Shown: piece after piece, positions 1 through 13,223 of the stretch
How the letters are laid out: each line of letters starts with the position of its first letter
How positions within the stretch are numbered: the first letter of the stretch is position 1
Assembly (NCBI GenBank): GCA_950106755.1
Contig: OX467087.1
Coordinates: 14,512,047 to 14,576,046, forward strand
Source of the DNA: Climacium dendroides
Lineage: Eukaryota > Streptophyta > Bryopsida > Hypnales > Climaciaceae
Length of the DNA: 64,000 bases
Direction: 5' to 3'
The notes under the pieces: model-generated
Databases searched by the model: none
The model's input: the letters and a program-made list of their open reading frames with translations, nothing else
What the model was told of the DNA's origin: nothing
Translations under genes and position numbers: made by a program

Positions 1-232
1 CAAACCGTGCAAAAAAATTTGTATTTTTTACTTAAAATGCAAATATCTTACAATCTACGCAATCAATGTTTCTGAAACTTCTACCATACATTTTCATACT
101 AGTCCAATGCAAGATTTGATGGTTAAATATGCCAAAAAAATGAAAATTTTAAAGAGTTTTGCACTTTGCAATAGAAATGGCAGTTTTGAGTGGTATTTGA
201 AAGAAAAAAGGCCTTTGGACTTTAAGGGTTAA
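1..232 (-). mobile_element. Partial TTAA/CCCCTAAAG-family element
   Basis: The reverse complement from position 232 starts with TTAA and a CCCTTAAAG-type end, then the family's conserved opening (an AAGGCC T-rich tract, then a CACTCAAAACTGCCATTTCT-like stretch). The rest of the element runs off the window. Assignment is by similarity to the full copies at 916-1839, 39471-40386 and 45844-46761. Confidence 0.5.
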
Positions 233-365
233 AAATAAGAAAAATGATTTTCAATTTTATTTGGTTATTTGGATTATAGCAACAACACAATATTTGGTTA
301 TTTGGATTATAGCATTTTCCAAATAATTTGGAAATTATTGAATTTTAAAGTTTTTATGAATTAGA

Positions 366-660
366 AAATTGAATTAAATTATCTTTTATCTTGAAATCCC
401 ATTACTTACGCATTGAAGGTTCAAACGCCACGAAACAAAGCCCTTGCACTCCTTTGTACATAAAGCTTTCTATTTGTGCCAATTCATGGCATTTGGACCT
501 ACATTGTCAAAGTTAAGGATATTTTTTAAAATTAAAAATTAAATTAAATTATCTTTTATTTGGAAAAACCATAACTTTCATATGGCATGTCCAAATGTCA
601 CAAAATAAAGTCCTTGCACTCATGTGTGCATAAAGCTTTCTATTCATACCAAGAACACAA
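366..660. repeat. Two degenerate ~170-bp direct repeats
   Basis: Two units share an opening TTATCTTTTAT, a block with ACAAAG/ATAAAG and TCCTTGCACTC, and a closing CATAAAGCTTTCTATT. A third, more distant version of the same block occurs near 1845-1920. No reading frame is conserved, so this is treated as non-coding repeat DNA of unknown origin. The remaining AT-rich stretch to 915 shows nothing else I can name. Confidence 0.5.
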
Positions 661-915
661 ATTCTTACACTAAGGTGTGAAATCTAAGAAACTATTAGTT
701 GCCCGATAGCATTTGTAGTACCATTGGAAAGCTCTTTGCAAGGAGGGGTGCACAGATTTTGTTTGGTGGTATTTAGACCTAAGGTCTTAGAGTTATTTAA
801 TTTCAAAGTTTTTATGAGTTCAAAAATTGAATTAAATTAGATCTACTATGTGAAAAGTTATGGATTTTTCAAAATCAAAGTTATGAATTAAATTATCTTT
901 TATTTTGAAAAAAAT

Positions 916-1839
916 TTAACCCCTAAAGTTCTTTGACTATGTTTTCACCGAAAATGCTCCAAAACTGTCATTTCTAGTACAAGTACCAAATTTTGGAAAA
1001 AAGAAATTTTTTTGACACATGTAACCATATGATCTTGTAGTATGCTGACTCAAGAACATGTGGTAAAAATTTCAAAAATTTGCACCACATGGATTGCAAG
1101 ATATAAGCATTGAAAGTCATAGAAATCATTTTTTGGGCCTTGCAAAAAACAAGGCAGCTACATTTCACAAGCTCACTTTTCTATGGAAAATGTCCAAAAT
1201 GGTAGTGCTTCTTTGGATTCTTTTTTCAGACAAGTTGGCTATATGCTTGAAAAATTTCACATCATTTGGAATTGTACAACATGTAGGAAACAAATAGTAA
1301 GTAGAAAGAAGTAGAAAATGATTCAAAATACAAAATTGTTGAGAATTTAGTTATGGAATTGAAAATGCCAATTCCAATTGTTGCAATGTTGCAATGATAA
1401 ATCTACATCCTATGATTTTATTTTTTTTCAAAAATATTGAAAATTGAGTAAGATAAAGGACTTCAAAGTTTATTTTAGAGTAGAGAATCCATAATTGCCT
1501 ACAAACAAAAACTCCTCATAACTTTCATCTCATTGATCAAAACGGAATGATTCAAAGCTTTCCATGTATATATAACTCTTGAAAACTAATTTCAAATTCT
1601 TGTTTTAAATTTTTTTCTTGATCTACCTATACTGCCTAATCAAAGAAAAAAGTAACATATTTGGCCATAACTTTTGACTCGTATTTCCAAATGTCATGAA
1701 ATTTCATGCATATGAAATATATTCCTCTTCTCCACCTTTTATTAAAATTTTAGTTTAAAATATGAAAATCTTTAGTTACATGTACCTACCCAAAATTTCT
1801 ATATTGCCCCCAAACGCATGGTGGGCCTTTAGGAGTTAA
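916..1839 (+). mobile_element. TTAA-flanked non-autonomous element, full length
   Basis: This 924-bp element begins TTAACCCCTAAAG and ends in the imperfect inverse CTTTAGGAGTTAA. The interior matches other copies in order: a CTCCAAAACTGTCATTTCT stretch just inside the left end, a TTGCAAGATAT motif, then CTCATAACTTTCATCTCATT and CTACCCAAAATTTCTATATTG near the right end. There is no open frame of useful length, so it must depend on a transposase encoded elsewhere. The TTAA at both edges would be the target duplication if it moved like piggyBac; this is inference. Confidence 0.65.
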
Positions 1840-2159
1840 CTTTTGCATGACATGTTTGATGGTCGTAAAACAAAGCCTTTGCATTCCTTTGTATATAAAA
1901 CTTTCTATTTGTACTAAGAATGCAACTTCTCACATTACGATGCAAAAATTATTAAATTATTAAATTTTAATGTAATAAAAAATCAAAAAATTATTTTCAC
2001 TTTTACTTTGGTTGTAGAAACAACAGAACGCACAATAGTGATATCCAAATGGTGCACTCTTGAGTGCATTGAAATCTCCTATCAATTGCCAATGAGAAAA
2101 TATGAAAATTTCACAATTTTAATATGAGAAACGTTATAAAAAAGTGGTATTGGGTGCCC

Positions 2160-2505
2160 TGCCTTTGAAGCGGGCAATTGCCGCGCTACTGACGTCCTCG
2201 CCTTGATCAGAAAGTCAGGACCCTTCTTCCTTGACTACTCCATTCATCCACTAACAACATTTTATTCATCCATCCCACCATTCATCCATCGGGTCTTTCG
2301 CTCCTCCAGCCTGAAGCCCTCGGTTGCCTCTTGCTTGCACTTGCGGGTTCGCCTTCCTTCGCATCCGTCGTTCCCGTTGTAAGTTAGCAACCCCCCTCAT
2401 CGCAATTCTCCCCGTGCCTCCCGGTCAGTCCCACACAATCTCTCTGTGTCTCAATCTGCTTTCGCTCCCCTTCTCGAATTGGGTTTCTTTTTGTCCTTCG
2501 CCACC
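2160..2505 (+). promoter_or_regulatory. Promoter and 5' leader region of the TOL-like gene
   Basis: Base composition switches sharply from AT-rich to pyrimidine- and GC-rich DNA at about 2160, as expected for a gene start. I see no convincing TATA box. The leader is CT-rich (CTCC and TTCGCTCC tracts) and ends in GCCACCATGG, a strong plant and animal start context. The stretch 1840-2160 upstream holds only AT-rich sequence. Confidence 0.4.
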
Positions 2506-5332
2506 ATGGAGGGCCCTTCGACCAACCTGAAGGAGAAGTTCAGCGTGTTCGGGGAGAAGCTGAAGGTGGGGAGCGGCGAGTTGAGCCGCAAGATGAGCGA
2601 GCGCATGTCGACCGTGAGCGAGAAGATGAAGGAGCTCTTCCAGGTGCCCACGCAGGCGGACAAGCTGGTGGAGGACGCGACGGGGGAGAATCTGGAGCTT
2701 CCCGATTGGGAGAAGAACCTGGAGATTTGCGACTTGGTGAACCTGGAGAAGGTGAGCGGACAGGACACCGCCAGGGCGATTAAGAAGCGGATCATGCTCA
2801 AGAGCACACGGGTGCAGTACTTGGCTTTGACGCTCCTGGAGACATGCGTGAAGAACTGCGAGAAGATGTTCTCGGAAGTGGCGTCGGAGAAGGTTTTGGA
2901 TGAGATGGTGAAGATGGTGGATGATCGAGCCACGCCCAACGAGAATCGGGAGAAGGCGCTCAAGTTGATCGAAGCCTGGGGAGAGGCCACGGAGGAGCTG
3001 CGGTATCTGCCTATTTTCGAGGAAACCTACAAGGTCAGTGGGCAAACCCCCCTTTCTTCACCCTAAGCTTGAGGACACTCTTGGTGTCACTCTAAACCTA
3101 TTCCGTAGTGTGAGTGTGGGAGATCCTTGGGTTCAAGATGAGCTAAACCTGTTGAAATCAAAAGTTTATCACTCTTTTTAATTTCTTATGCAATTTCAAA
3201 GTGCGAGGGTGTAGATCACTATCCAAGGACAATTAGATGACCCTATTTTTATTCAAAAGGTCAGTGACCAACCGAGTCTTGGATACTTTCACGTCATGCG
3301 AATGCTTCCATGTTAGGGTATGAATAGATGAGTTCTATTTGGTTACAGGGGTCAGTGTAGGGTAGGAGTGTGATTTGGGGGAGATCAGTTCAAAACTGTG
3401 GAGAAAGCACTTTGGGTATGTGAGCCAAAGAGACTCTATCAAGATCAGATTTTTATCACTGTTCATGAATTTCTTACGAAAGCATTCAATGTGGGAGACT
3501 AATTAAGTGTATAAATAGATGGGTTGCTGTTGGTAAGAGGGGTCAGTCGATAGGACATGGAATCAGGTCCCTTATGGTTTTAATGTCCTCTACCTTATCG
3601 AATAGGGGTTGTCAGATCTTGCGATTTCTGATTTTGTTACCTAATTAGGCTCAAAGTGATCTTTTTTTCTTCAAGATACTAGCCCCTTGTTGAGTTTGGA
3701 ACGCAATTCTGAAATCGACTTCTTCGTGGGCCAGTCTGACACCCACCTTGATCGTCTTCATTTGAAGGAATGAATCTCTATTGTGGCTTTGATCTCTGTT
3801 GGAGTGCCAAATTGCACTTCCAGAGGGATACAATAGGGTATCATCGTCATACCAATTCTTTCAGAATTTGCAATGAGCTGGTTTGAAAGAGCTGTTTTGC
3901 TATTGGGGTGTCAAACCTTGTGATTCTTGCCCTGCGATTTGTTATCAAATTGGGCATAGCACCATTCTTCTTTCCAAGTATTAGCACTCTGTTGAGTTTT
4001 TAAACGCCATTCTGAAATCACCTTCCACCCCCTTACTCTAGTTCAATTTCTGCAGTAGGTTATCCTCTGGATTTGCACATGATAAAGGTTTTTTACGTTT
4101 TGGCTTCCCGTTGCAGAGTTTGAAATCCAGGGGAATCAGATTTCCGGGAAGGGACGAGGAGAGTCTTGCACCGATTTTTACCCCTCCGCAATCTGTGTCG
4201 AGGTCAAGCGCCACAGCAGGGTCTGGAGCGCTGGATGGGAGCGTCCACAGCAGAGATTTGAATGCTTCTGTAGATCACGATGTGAGCTTTGAAGTCACCA
4301 AGGAGGTTTTCGACGTGGCACGCAACAGTGTTGATCTTCTCAACACAGTTTTGACGTCATCTCCACAACAGGAAGTTCTCAAGGTGGATGCTAATACACA
4401 ACCTCAACTCCTTTATTTACATAATCTCATGATATGTACATAACATTCTAGAGAACTCTATGTTGGAATGGAAAGGAATCCCTGACACCATGTTTTGCAC
4501 AGTCGAGCAATTTGAACAAGTGATAGCTCCTCAAGTTACTGAGCCGTTGTCTTCACATGTGAGAGCATGTTAATTTGCTTTGCTTTGGCATGACTTTCTT
4601 CTTATTTGGCACTGTTCTCAAAAGGTGCCATGAGACTGTTCTGTTAGATTAGATTTCATGATGACTATGGATACCTGTTAGCCTAGAATCTTCCATTTTG
4701 ATCCACTTGCGAAGGTAGAGATTCCGGAAGTACAGTTGGTGCTCTTTTTGCTACAATGAGCGTGACAGTTAGTTCTGTGGAACTGACAAGTTGTCAGGTT
4801 GTCCCATTTTTATACGCATGCATAATCCAAGCCCTGCACTCTACTCTTCTGAATACCTAGGAGTCTAGGACTAATACAGTCGCCGATGATCATGCAGGAG
4901 GAGCTGACAATGACGTTAGTGGAGCAGTGTCGGAGCTCTCAGTTCAAAGTGCAGAGGATCGTTGAGAGGACAGGTGATGCCGATCCTGTACTCTTCGAGG
5001 CTCTGAACGTGAATGATGACCTGCAGCGTGTTTTGTCAAAATATGAAGAGATGCTAAAAGGAGTTGCTGCCGACCAGCAACCAGCTCAGCCAGCGGAGCC
5101 AGCGTTAGCCCATGTACAAGCTGTGGAAGAGGAGGAATCTCATCATGGTGCGGAGGAAGCGTCTTCACTTGTGCGGAAGCGTGAGACGAAGCCCAGTACA
5201 CCTCCCGCCTCTGCTCACGACGACGCTGCATTGGCAGATTTGGATGAAATGATTTTTGGCAATAAATCAGCCGAAGGAAGCAACAGCCAGAAATCTAAGA
5301 AACAAAATGCGGACGATTTGATTTCGTTTTAG
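2506..5332 (+). CDS. TOM1-like (TOL) VHS-GAT ubiquitin-sorting protein
   Basis: I read three exons: 2506-3033, 4117-4383 and 4898-5332, all joined in phase 0 with GT-AG introns of 1083 and 514 bp, giving 409 residues. Residues about 48-178 form a VHS domain (DKLVEDATGENLELPDW, then IKKRIMLKSTRVQYLALTLL). It is followed by the plant TOL linker GIRFPGRDEESLAPIFTPP. A GAT domain covers about 232-320 (VARNSVDLLNTVL, LFEALNVNDDLQRVLSKYEE). The tail is acidic and low in complexity, ending DDLISF. TOL proteins are the plant substitute for ESCRT-0: they bind ubiquitinated membrane cargo at the plasma membrane and endosomes and pass it toward vacuolar degradation. The start codon has a strong context and precedes a lysine-rich amphipathic N-terminus usual for the family. 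The length is within the family range. The gene lies outside the inverted duplication and looks intact. Confidence 0.9.
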
Positions 5333-6449
5333 GTTTAGGTGGTCTCTACTCCTGTGGGCTTTGTTGTAGTTAGTTTGTTGCACATTTGTATATGCTGTGA
5401 ACACAAGTGAAAGTGCTGAACTTTGGAAACGTTTGTTAGCTTTTAGTGGTCATTGGTAGTGATCTGCATTGACGGTGTTCAATCTACTTCAGATGGAAGC
5501 GTTTGTCATCAATTGGATCAAATTGTAGTTTCTATAGTTGGACTGCAAAACAGCGTTGCATTAAAATTCTAAGTATGTCTTAAGGTGGAGCCTGGGTGCT
5601 TTTTTTTACCGTCTCGTTTAGGACCGTTCCATAGTTTGAAATCGTGGTCCATGATTTGAATGTAAGTGTTCTACATGATGTCTTCCTTAGAACAATATAC
5701 TTGGGAGGTTCATGTCTTGAGAGGTGATAATCTTGTTCGTGTGACAATTTTCTAATTGGTTGGTGTTTTGTTGGTAGTATAGTTTGCGCATGGAACGTAT
5801 CCCAATATGTGCTGTAAAGCGTGGAGTATCACTATGGGGAATTTCATTAAAATAGCGATATTCCGCATGTCATTTACGTGAGTCAAGAGCACATATGACA
5901 TCGCTTCTTGGCATGTTAACTTAATAGATGTGTCAATTCTGTCTCCAACAAGTCCAAATTCAACTCCAATGTTTCTTCACCTTGTGCCATCTTTCTATGA
6001 ATTTTTTCCATTTTGGAGTCCTCTTTTGTGCCATTTTCACAAAATAATCATCACTTTAATGAAATTCTCCATCACTTTTGTAAGTAAGTTTAGTACGCCA
6101 TGAGCTTTGAGTGTTTGTAGACTGAATTTCTGTCAGGACTGCTCAATTGGAGTATCCCTCAACGTCTTCCACATTATTTCAAATTGTTATGTCGGTGAGC
6201 ACGTCTGTTCCATGCCCATACATTGAATCTCTTAAAATGTGAATTAGTTACCAGGTAACCCAACCTATTTATGCCACCTTATTGAGGAAGTATCTATTTT
6301 TTATATTTCACATGTTGAAAAAATGTGTCCAAAGTAGTAGGAAGTTTATTATCATTACTTAATCAATTGTACAACTATGCTTCCTTGAGAGTTTTAGAAC
6401 TTTCACTTTGACCTACATTTGAAACTCGACACTCAATTCAACATGAATA
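5333..6449. other. 3' flank of the TOL-like gene and AT-rich spacer
   Basis: The first few hundred bases keep the mixed composition of a 3' untranslated region; no single polyadenylation site is convincing. The remainder becomes AT-rich without an open frame or recognisable repeat. Confidence 0.4.
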
Positions 6450-6721
6450 CACTAAAATTGGTAAATAGTGTTGGGTAATAATTAGTGTTGTAGTGAACTG
6501 GATCATAGCCTTAATTTATTATATTATCATTCCAATTTCTATATTTTGTTCCCATCTAACACTAAATGCATTCTCGTAGAAATATTGAAATGACCAAATT
6601 TTACTATAGAGCTAAAATAGTATTAGAATGGATAAATAATGTTCTAACACTAACCTTGCAAATCACAATTAGTGTTATTGTTGACATTTAGTGTAACCAA
6701 CACTATTTACCAATTTTAGTG
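6450..6721 (+). mobile_element. TA-flanked MITE, copy 1
   Basis: A 272-bp element whose 25-base terminal inverted repeats start CACTAAAATTGGTAAATAG. TA lies immediately outside both ends. It could be a Stowaway-like element using TA targets, or a short CACTA-ended element, since the ends read CACTA...TAGTG. The 3-base flanks are not duplicated, which favours the TA interpretation. An inverted sister copy is at 7782-8063. Confidence 0.7.
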
Positions 6722-6769
6722 TAGTGAAGTTTTGTTTTTTTTCAAAATACAAGGGGAGAATAAGTTTTT

Positions 6770-7020
6770 TAAATTTGAGAATCTCTTTTTTGTTGCTCTC
6801 TCCTTGAAACTCCCTTGTTTCCTACTAACATTTTGGATGCAATAGAGAGGTGTTAAAGTTCCTTCTTCAATTTTTTTGTTGCTCTCTTCTTGAAACTCTT
6901 GTTTTTTTCCTATCAACTTTTTTGACATGATAGAGAGGCAGAAAAGTTCCTTTTTCAATTTTTTTGGTTGCTCTCTCCTTGAAATTCTTTACTTTTTCCT
7001 ACTAACTTTTTTGACACGAT
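6770..7020. repeat. Three tandem units of about 87 bp
   Basis: Units are anchored by TTGCTCTCT at about 6793, 6879 and 6968. Each carries CTTGAAACTC-like, CCTA(C/T)(T/C)AAC and a GA(T/C)(A/G)(C/A)(A/G)AT-like segment. Unit spacing is 86 and 89 bases. It begins 50 bases after the MITE and shows no coding potential. Confidence 0.6.
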
Positions 7021-7053
7021 GGACTCCCCCTGCCGAGAAAGTAAACAGTGTCC

Positions 7054-7205
7054 TGAAAGCGGTCCTACTACAGAGGAGCCACCCATAGCCAACTGAATAA
7101 GCAACTACAGACATGATGTGGAGTACATGAAAGCGGTCCTACTACAGAGGAGCCACCCATAGCCAACTGAATAAGCAACTACAGACATGATGTGGAGTAC
7201 ATGAA
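7054..7205. repeat. Perfect 74-bp tandem duplication
   Basis: The segment starting TGAAAGCGGTCCTACTACAG is repeated head to tail, with the second unit at 7128. The two units look identical by eye, so the duplication is recent. There is no open frame through it. Confidence 0.85.
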
Positions 7206-7781
7206 GGTGAAGGAAATATTTCCACAGGTGGAGAGGTAGAAATGAGGAAGATTGTCAAAAGAATTGTAATTTTATTAGCCAAAGTTAATTTACTGTGAAT
7301 CTTGGAAGGCAAAAAGTTACGTCAGATCCATGTCCAATGTGTAGACTATTCTAAAACTGTTCATTTAAGAGACTACATCTTGTTCACTTTGGCACTCCAA
7401 GCCAAAGCAGATGTGTCAAAAGCAGAATGGAAGAATTGATGGTAGGAAATCAAAAACTCATGTTTGAAAATTAGTCCCAACCACTGTTCCATTTTTACCA
7501 CCCTAGTGAATGCAGATGGTGCTGGTTGGTGATGAGTGGCTCTACGTAACCGTCAAAGTGAAACGCGGATGTGGCCTCTACTGAATTCTGTATTGAACGT
7601 GTTGAAAAATTAGACCTCTCTAATGTCACACAGACTGCAGTAGATACACTCAGGTGCTAATACAGAGATCTGTCTTCACACCCTTACCACTCCAACGACA
7701 GTCATGGTCACATGGAGTTTTGACCTCTCACAGCGTAGGCACCCAATATACAGGTGCTAATATGGAGTTATGGCCTCACTA

Positions 7782-8063
7782 CACTAAAATTGGTACATAG
7801 TGTTGGCTACACTAATTGTCAACAATAACACTAATTGTAATTTGCAAGGTCAATGTTAGAACATTATTTACCCATTCCAGCACTATTTTAGCTCTATAGT
7901 AAAATTTGGTCATTTCAATATTTCTACAAGAGTGCATTTAGTGTTAGATGGGAACAAAATATAGTGTTGGGGGGTAAAAAACAGGATTTAGGATAAATAG
8001 TGTTGGGATAAAAAACAGGGAACAACACTAATTATCACCCAACACCATTTACCAATTTCAGTA
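7782..8063 (-). mobile_element. TA-flanked MITE, copy 2 (inverted)
   Basis: Same family as 6450-6721 in opposite orientation: inverted ends starting CACTAAAATTGGT, TA on both outer sides, and a shared interior around the TTTTACTATAGAGC motif. It carries an extra internal pair of short repeats with a TAAAAAACAGG motif (about 7975-8025), which explains its slightly greater length. Confidence 0.65.
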
Positions 8064-11000
8064 TACTGTCACAACTGGCAAGGGTTGAACGCACCCCCTC
8101 GCTCGTCTTCGAGGGAAAATACTGAAATTTTTTGTTTACCACATATGATAGAATTCGCAAATTTTGTATTCATATTTGCAATTAGAGACCCAAAACAATT
8201 TGTTAGGAGAGCTGTAATAGATAAATTAATCACACTCAAGTAGTGGTTTTTTTTTACATGCATCTCTAGAATGACTTTGGGTGGGGCAAGCGAGAGGGCT
8301 AGTTCATCCAGACCTCATAGCCTAGGCACCCAAAATGCATATGTTTATTGGCTCTGTCTTATGGACATGGGCTAAGGTAGAAGCACCTAAATGTAATATT
8401 CAAGATTTACAAATCTTGAGGGTAGAAACAGAACAAAATGATATACACTTGCTAGAAAACGGTTTAGAAAATAAACAAAATTGGTTTTATATTTTTTTGA
8501 GCTTGTATCAAATTTGTGAAAAAAAGTGTGTAGATGCACCTACTGTGGACAATAGACTAACACAAAAATAGACATGAAAACATCCAAAAGCAACAAATCC
8601 TAAACTTGTATTATGCTTGTTTTATTTGCCAATGCAAAATCCGTTCCCAATATTGTGACACATTCATGGAAACTTTCATCCAATTATTGTTTAGGAGTTT
8701 CTTGAGTGCATTTAAAGTGAATCAATGTATTGATTCCATTACTATTCTACTATTGATTTTTTAGAAGAAGAAAATGTTTAATCTTTGGATCACCCTTATA
8801 GTGTATTTTGACTACATCTTACTTTACACTCTTAATGTGATTATTAGCCATAAAATTGATATTTTTTGGATTTGAATCCAACTAATGAAATGAATTTTAT
8901 CAATTTCAATTTATACTCCAATTGAAAAACTTGAAAAATTCAATATTTTATTGCCATTTGAACTTTGACTATGTGACCATAGTTTGGCTGATTTTCTTAT
9001 TTTAGAATGACTTGATAACTTTGGTCCATTCCATGATGTCATAAAATTAATATACACTTATTGATAGTGTAAATTTCAATTTTTTAAAAACATGTTTTGT
9101 ATTAATTATGAATTTTTTTCACTTCCCATTTGAAGAATTGATAGTAATTTAATATTTTCACCAAAGAAATGAAAAGTTTATAACGCATGCAATCATAGAA
9201 GACATGGGAATTCATGTCTAAAAAATAAAAATAAAATCTTTCATTCATAAAGAATTGCAAAATGGCATCAAACAAAGTGAAGGATAATGAAGCTTGAATC
9301 CATGGTCATAGGCTTCATTCCTTCCACTTCCAATTTTGTCAATTACAAGTCTTGTTCATGTTTTATCAATATAGCCTTAAATTGTTCAAGAAATTATTTG
9401 TGTGGAATGTCTTCAATTTTTCATATGATGTTCTTGGTTGTAAAGTAACCCCTAAAGTTTTTTGATACTTAAAGGTGCAAAACTACTTCAAAATACTCGT
9501 CCCTAAAGCAAGGCTAAAATCTCCATTTCCATTATTTTTTTTAATGAATTCAATTGTAGGATCTTTTGATTAATTTGGTTGATCTTTTGATTAATTAGGT
9601 TGAAAAATCACTATTTTATGAAATCAACAAATACTACTATCGAGCTTCTACATGACTATATATGTTAAGAGATTTTTATATTATTATGCAATATGGGCAC
9701 TTTTGGATTGTCATTGCCACCATGTAGGCAATTAAGAGAGTCACAAACCATCCAAAAGAGCAAGATAGGTCCCTCCCTAGGGTTTACAATAGGACTCGCA
9801 ACAAGAAGCTATTTGATTTTGCTTTGACTACCTATAATGTATCTTTTTCTTTTCAAAAATGAGTTGACCAAAATAATTGTGGAATCTTTTTTCCAAAAGT
9901 GTAATCCAAATGGGCCACATTGGACTTTCTACCAAGGTAAAGTTCTTGCCCTCTAGTCATATTACTCATATATTGATCATGTGCAAGATAAAGGTGCCAA
10001 TCTCTACTATTTTTAAATATATATTTCTATTTGTAATTCAAAATATACTATAATAAAAAGAAATTGGAAAATCCCCACCTTTCACTTTAATGGATTTGAC
10101 AAAATGAATTTAAAAAAATAAAAAATTCTTACACCGTCTTATCACAAATCGATTTTTTGCAATAGATTGCCCCCCAAAAGTTGCTTTCTACCTTACTGAA
10201 TGTTCATTTTTATGATTCAAACCCTATGGTTATATTGTTGAGTGAATGTTAAGAAAAATTTAACGTATTGAAGCTCATCATTTATATAGTTTTGAGGTCA
10301 CTTCTCTTAGCGGCAATGATTTAAGGCAATAAGGAGAAATTGATAGGCCAAGGAGGATTGATCCCTTCATTGCCCCTACTTTGGATGGGTAGAGGAATAG
10401 GGCAACAAGGGTCCCTTGTGCATGTTTCCTTACATCGTTTCCCTCCAAACTCTTGCCACCAAGGCTTTTTTTTTTCTGGTGAAATTTTGCATGACTGTCA
10501 GAAATTTGACCTCTTTGGCTTTGTCCCTCCAAAACCTGGCCTTTGTAGTGGGGAGAACAAGGGGGACGTTGGTCCAAAAAAAAAGTCCTGCTTGCCACTT
10601 TTGAGCTCATTTTGGTTCATATTATTATTTTTGTTTTTGGATCATTGTTGTGTTTGCAAAACTTGATGCATCTTTTGCTTCTTGTAATTCAAGCTTCCTT
10701 CCACATCCTACAACTTGCCTATTACCCTCGTACCCTAACTTGTAGCTCTATCTACATTTCTAGGTATGTTTATAAAATCCTCCTTTTTTGTTTGATCATC
10801 AAACTTTGATGATTTGAATTTTTTTTGCTATTTGATTTTTTGTTATTTATTTTATTGAAATTGTTTTCTTTTTGTTTTTCTTTTGCTTGCTTCTAATCTT
10901 TGTTTCTATTATGATTGAAACTCTAGAGATTTTGAGATTTAAAACATAATTATAGATTCTAATTATGCTTCAAACAATGTAGCATGGTAAAATAAGTCTA

Positions 11001-11115
11001 AGTTTTTAAACATTAAAAGTTATGTACCACACTTTTAATGCTTCAAACATTGTGATTGATTTCTTCTCCAAAAATGTGAACCAACAAAATGTCAAAATAA
11101 GAGGGTTTAAAGCAC
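8064..11115. other. AT-rich spacer without a recognisable gene
   Basis: Open frames here are short, overlap on both strands and have no domain-like sequence. The only landmark is GTAACCCCTAAAG at about 9445, which looks like the left end of a TTAA-family element with one mutated flank base. I could not find its partner end. Confidence 0.5.
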
Positions 11116-12324
11116 TTAACCTCTAAAGGACCAAGGCATTTTTTTCCTTAAAAACTATTCCAAACTGCCATTTCAAGCTACTAGACCATGAAAATAAAAA
11201 TATGATTTATTGTGGAATTTGACAATAAAACCTTGTACTTAATCTTTATACAAAAATGTGATAAGTTTTATGTGACAATTGACAATACAAATTAGAAGAT
11301 ATTAGCATTTGAAGTAAAGTGAAATGTTTTTTTATTTGTACCCTAGAATTTTAGATGACTTTGATTGTTTTTTGTAGCAAAAAATTGCACTAAAAATTTT
11401 GAATTTAAAAATCTATCATATTTTAGATCATGTTGGGAACACCTCCACCAATTTCTGAAGGTTTTGGAGACTTTGAACACTTCTAATAAAATCTTGCAAT
11501 GTGACTATGTTGTGAGAAATGATAATACACTATATCATTTTGCAATCAATTTTTCTCCTACAATTTTTTAAATGTAAAGCATTCCAACCATAAATCAAAA
11601 GATTGAATCATTTCTTACAATATCCTAAAAAAATTGGAAAAAAAATTCTCTAATTTCTATACAAACTAGAAGGGCACTTCTATTATGAAATTAGTGAATG
11701 ACATTGGGGAATTCTAAAAAATGGGTGCATGATGTTCCAATTTGAACCCATCTTGTTTCTATATTGTATTCTTAACATTGGGAATGTTGAAGCGTCCCTT
11801 GTTACCAAAGATTGAGAACCAACTACCTATGTGGTTCGAGGAAGAATGTAGCCTTGACTAGGTTGGAACATCTAGACTAGTAGTCAAAAAATTGCTAAAT
11901 AAAAAGTAATTAAAAATAAAATTGCAATTCATTGTGGCAAACCGGGTGGATTGTGATTTAACTCAATTTAATTTTTTTTATAAAAAATATTTTTTTAATT
12001 CATCAATTTACTCTTCAATGTTGGATCTTTTCTAGTAGAACTTATTGCCCATGTAGCAAAACCACCCCTTTCCCCTTAGTTGCCTACAATATAAATCAAT
12101 GGAAATTGGCTTGCCTATCTTGTCTCTTGAGTCCCATCCTCCAATTAAAAAAAATCCTATAACTTATGAATTGTGTGTTTGATAACCAAAAAATTAAATG
12201 TTCACAATGATAGTAGAAAAGTACATCCAAAGATTCTTCTTAGAAAATCAAGAGAAAAATTAAGATCATAGGTACCTACCTATCCAGAGTTTTCCAAGGG
12301 TGCTCTTGGTCTTTTAGGGGTTAA
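11116..12324 (+). mobile_element. TTAA-flanked element, long copy
   Basis: It opens TTAACCTCTAAAGGACCAAG and closes CTTTTAGGGGTTAA, 1209 bp apart. The left part matches the family opening (AAGGC, T-tract, CTGCCATTTC). The right part has the CCTACCTA and CTCTTGG motifs seen near family right ends. It is about 300 bp longer than the 0.92-kb copies, so an internal insertion is likely. Confidence 0.5.
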
Positions 12325-13223
12325 GAAGGAATTTGACAATTTTGATTATTTGAAGGATTAGTTATTTATCATGGCCATTGTCATTTTGTATACATGAAGG
12401 CTTTATGCACAATTCAAAGGTGCCATGAATGTTGTAAATTATTGAATATTATTTTTGATATAATGATTATAGACTTTATTAATGAAAGTATATTTGAACA
12501 ATGATTTTTTGTGGGTGTGATAGGTATTGTCATTTGATATAGATCCAAGCATTTAGGTATGCTTCAAAGGCTTTTTAATTATTGTATATTCTTTTGGATG
12601 TGATGAGTATTGTCATAAAAAATGAAAGTACCCTTAAGGTGGAAGCATGCTAATAGGAGCCAACTTGGTTGTAACCACTATTTTTTTTTAAGAATCTTCA
12701 TTCTAACTCTTGAATATAAGTTATTATGTCAAATTTCTAAGTATCAAAAGGTCCAAAATGTAGCTGTAAACATTGCTTAATTCTGCTTAATTGGATTCAA
12801 TAAGGACCCATTATAGTTGATTTAAAGACTATTTCAGATTAATAAACAACGATTTTTGGTAGAATATTGCATTAACGACCTCTATAAGCACCTCACTAAC
12901 GTCTACGAGTGGTTCCTATTAGTGTGCTTGGACCCCTCAATGCACACTTTAGCCATACCTCCAAGTATTATTGTAAGATAACTCATTATCCTTCAATCAC
13001 TCTCATAATGCATGTTTTCAATAATTTTTTAGAAATTAGTATTATTGGTTACTCAACTTTTATTTTCAATTTGTGTTTCTTTGAGGCTTATTGCTTTGGG
13101 TGGCAAAGATTGGGACACTAATTTCATTATTCTTTTTTGATTAATGGTTTAAAATTTTCAAATTAAGAATAGGGTAGTGGCTTTTTATTCTATTACAAAT
13201 CATAATGGTCAATATTGGATTTG
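12325..13223. other. AT-rich spacer
   Basis: No gene is supported. Two short related segments in opposite orientation near 12640 and 12910 (AATAGGA(G/A)CCA core) hint at an old inverted-repeat element, but the match is weak. Confidence 0.35.

Noticed and set aside
10278..10809. Overlapping open frames of 60-110 codons on both strands
   Set aside because: No domain-like sequence, homopolymer-driven composition and no promoter or splice context. Chance frames in AT-rich DNA.
12640..12930. Possible inverted-repeat element with AATAGGA(G/A)CCA cores
   Set aside because: Arm similarity is only moderate over about 35 bases and no target duplication is visible.
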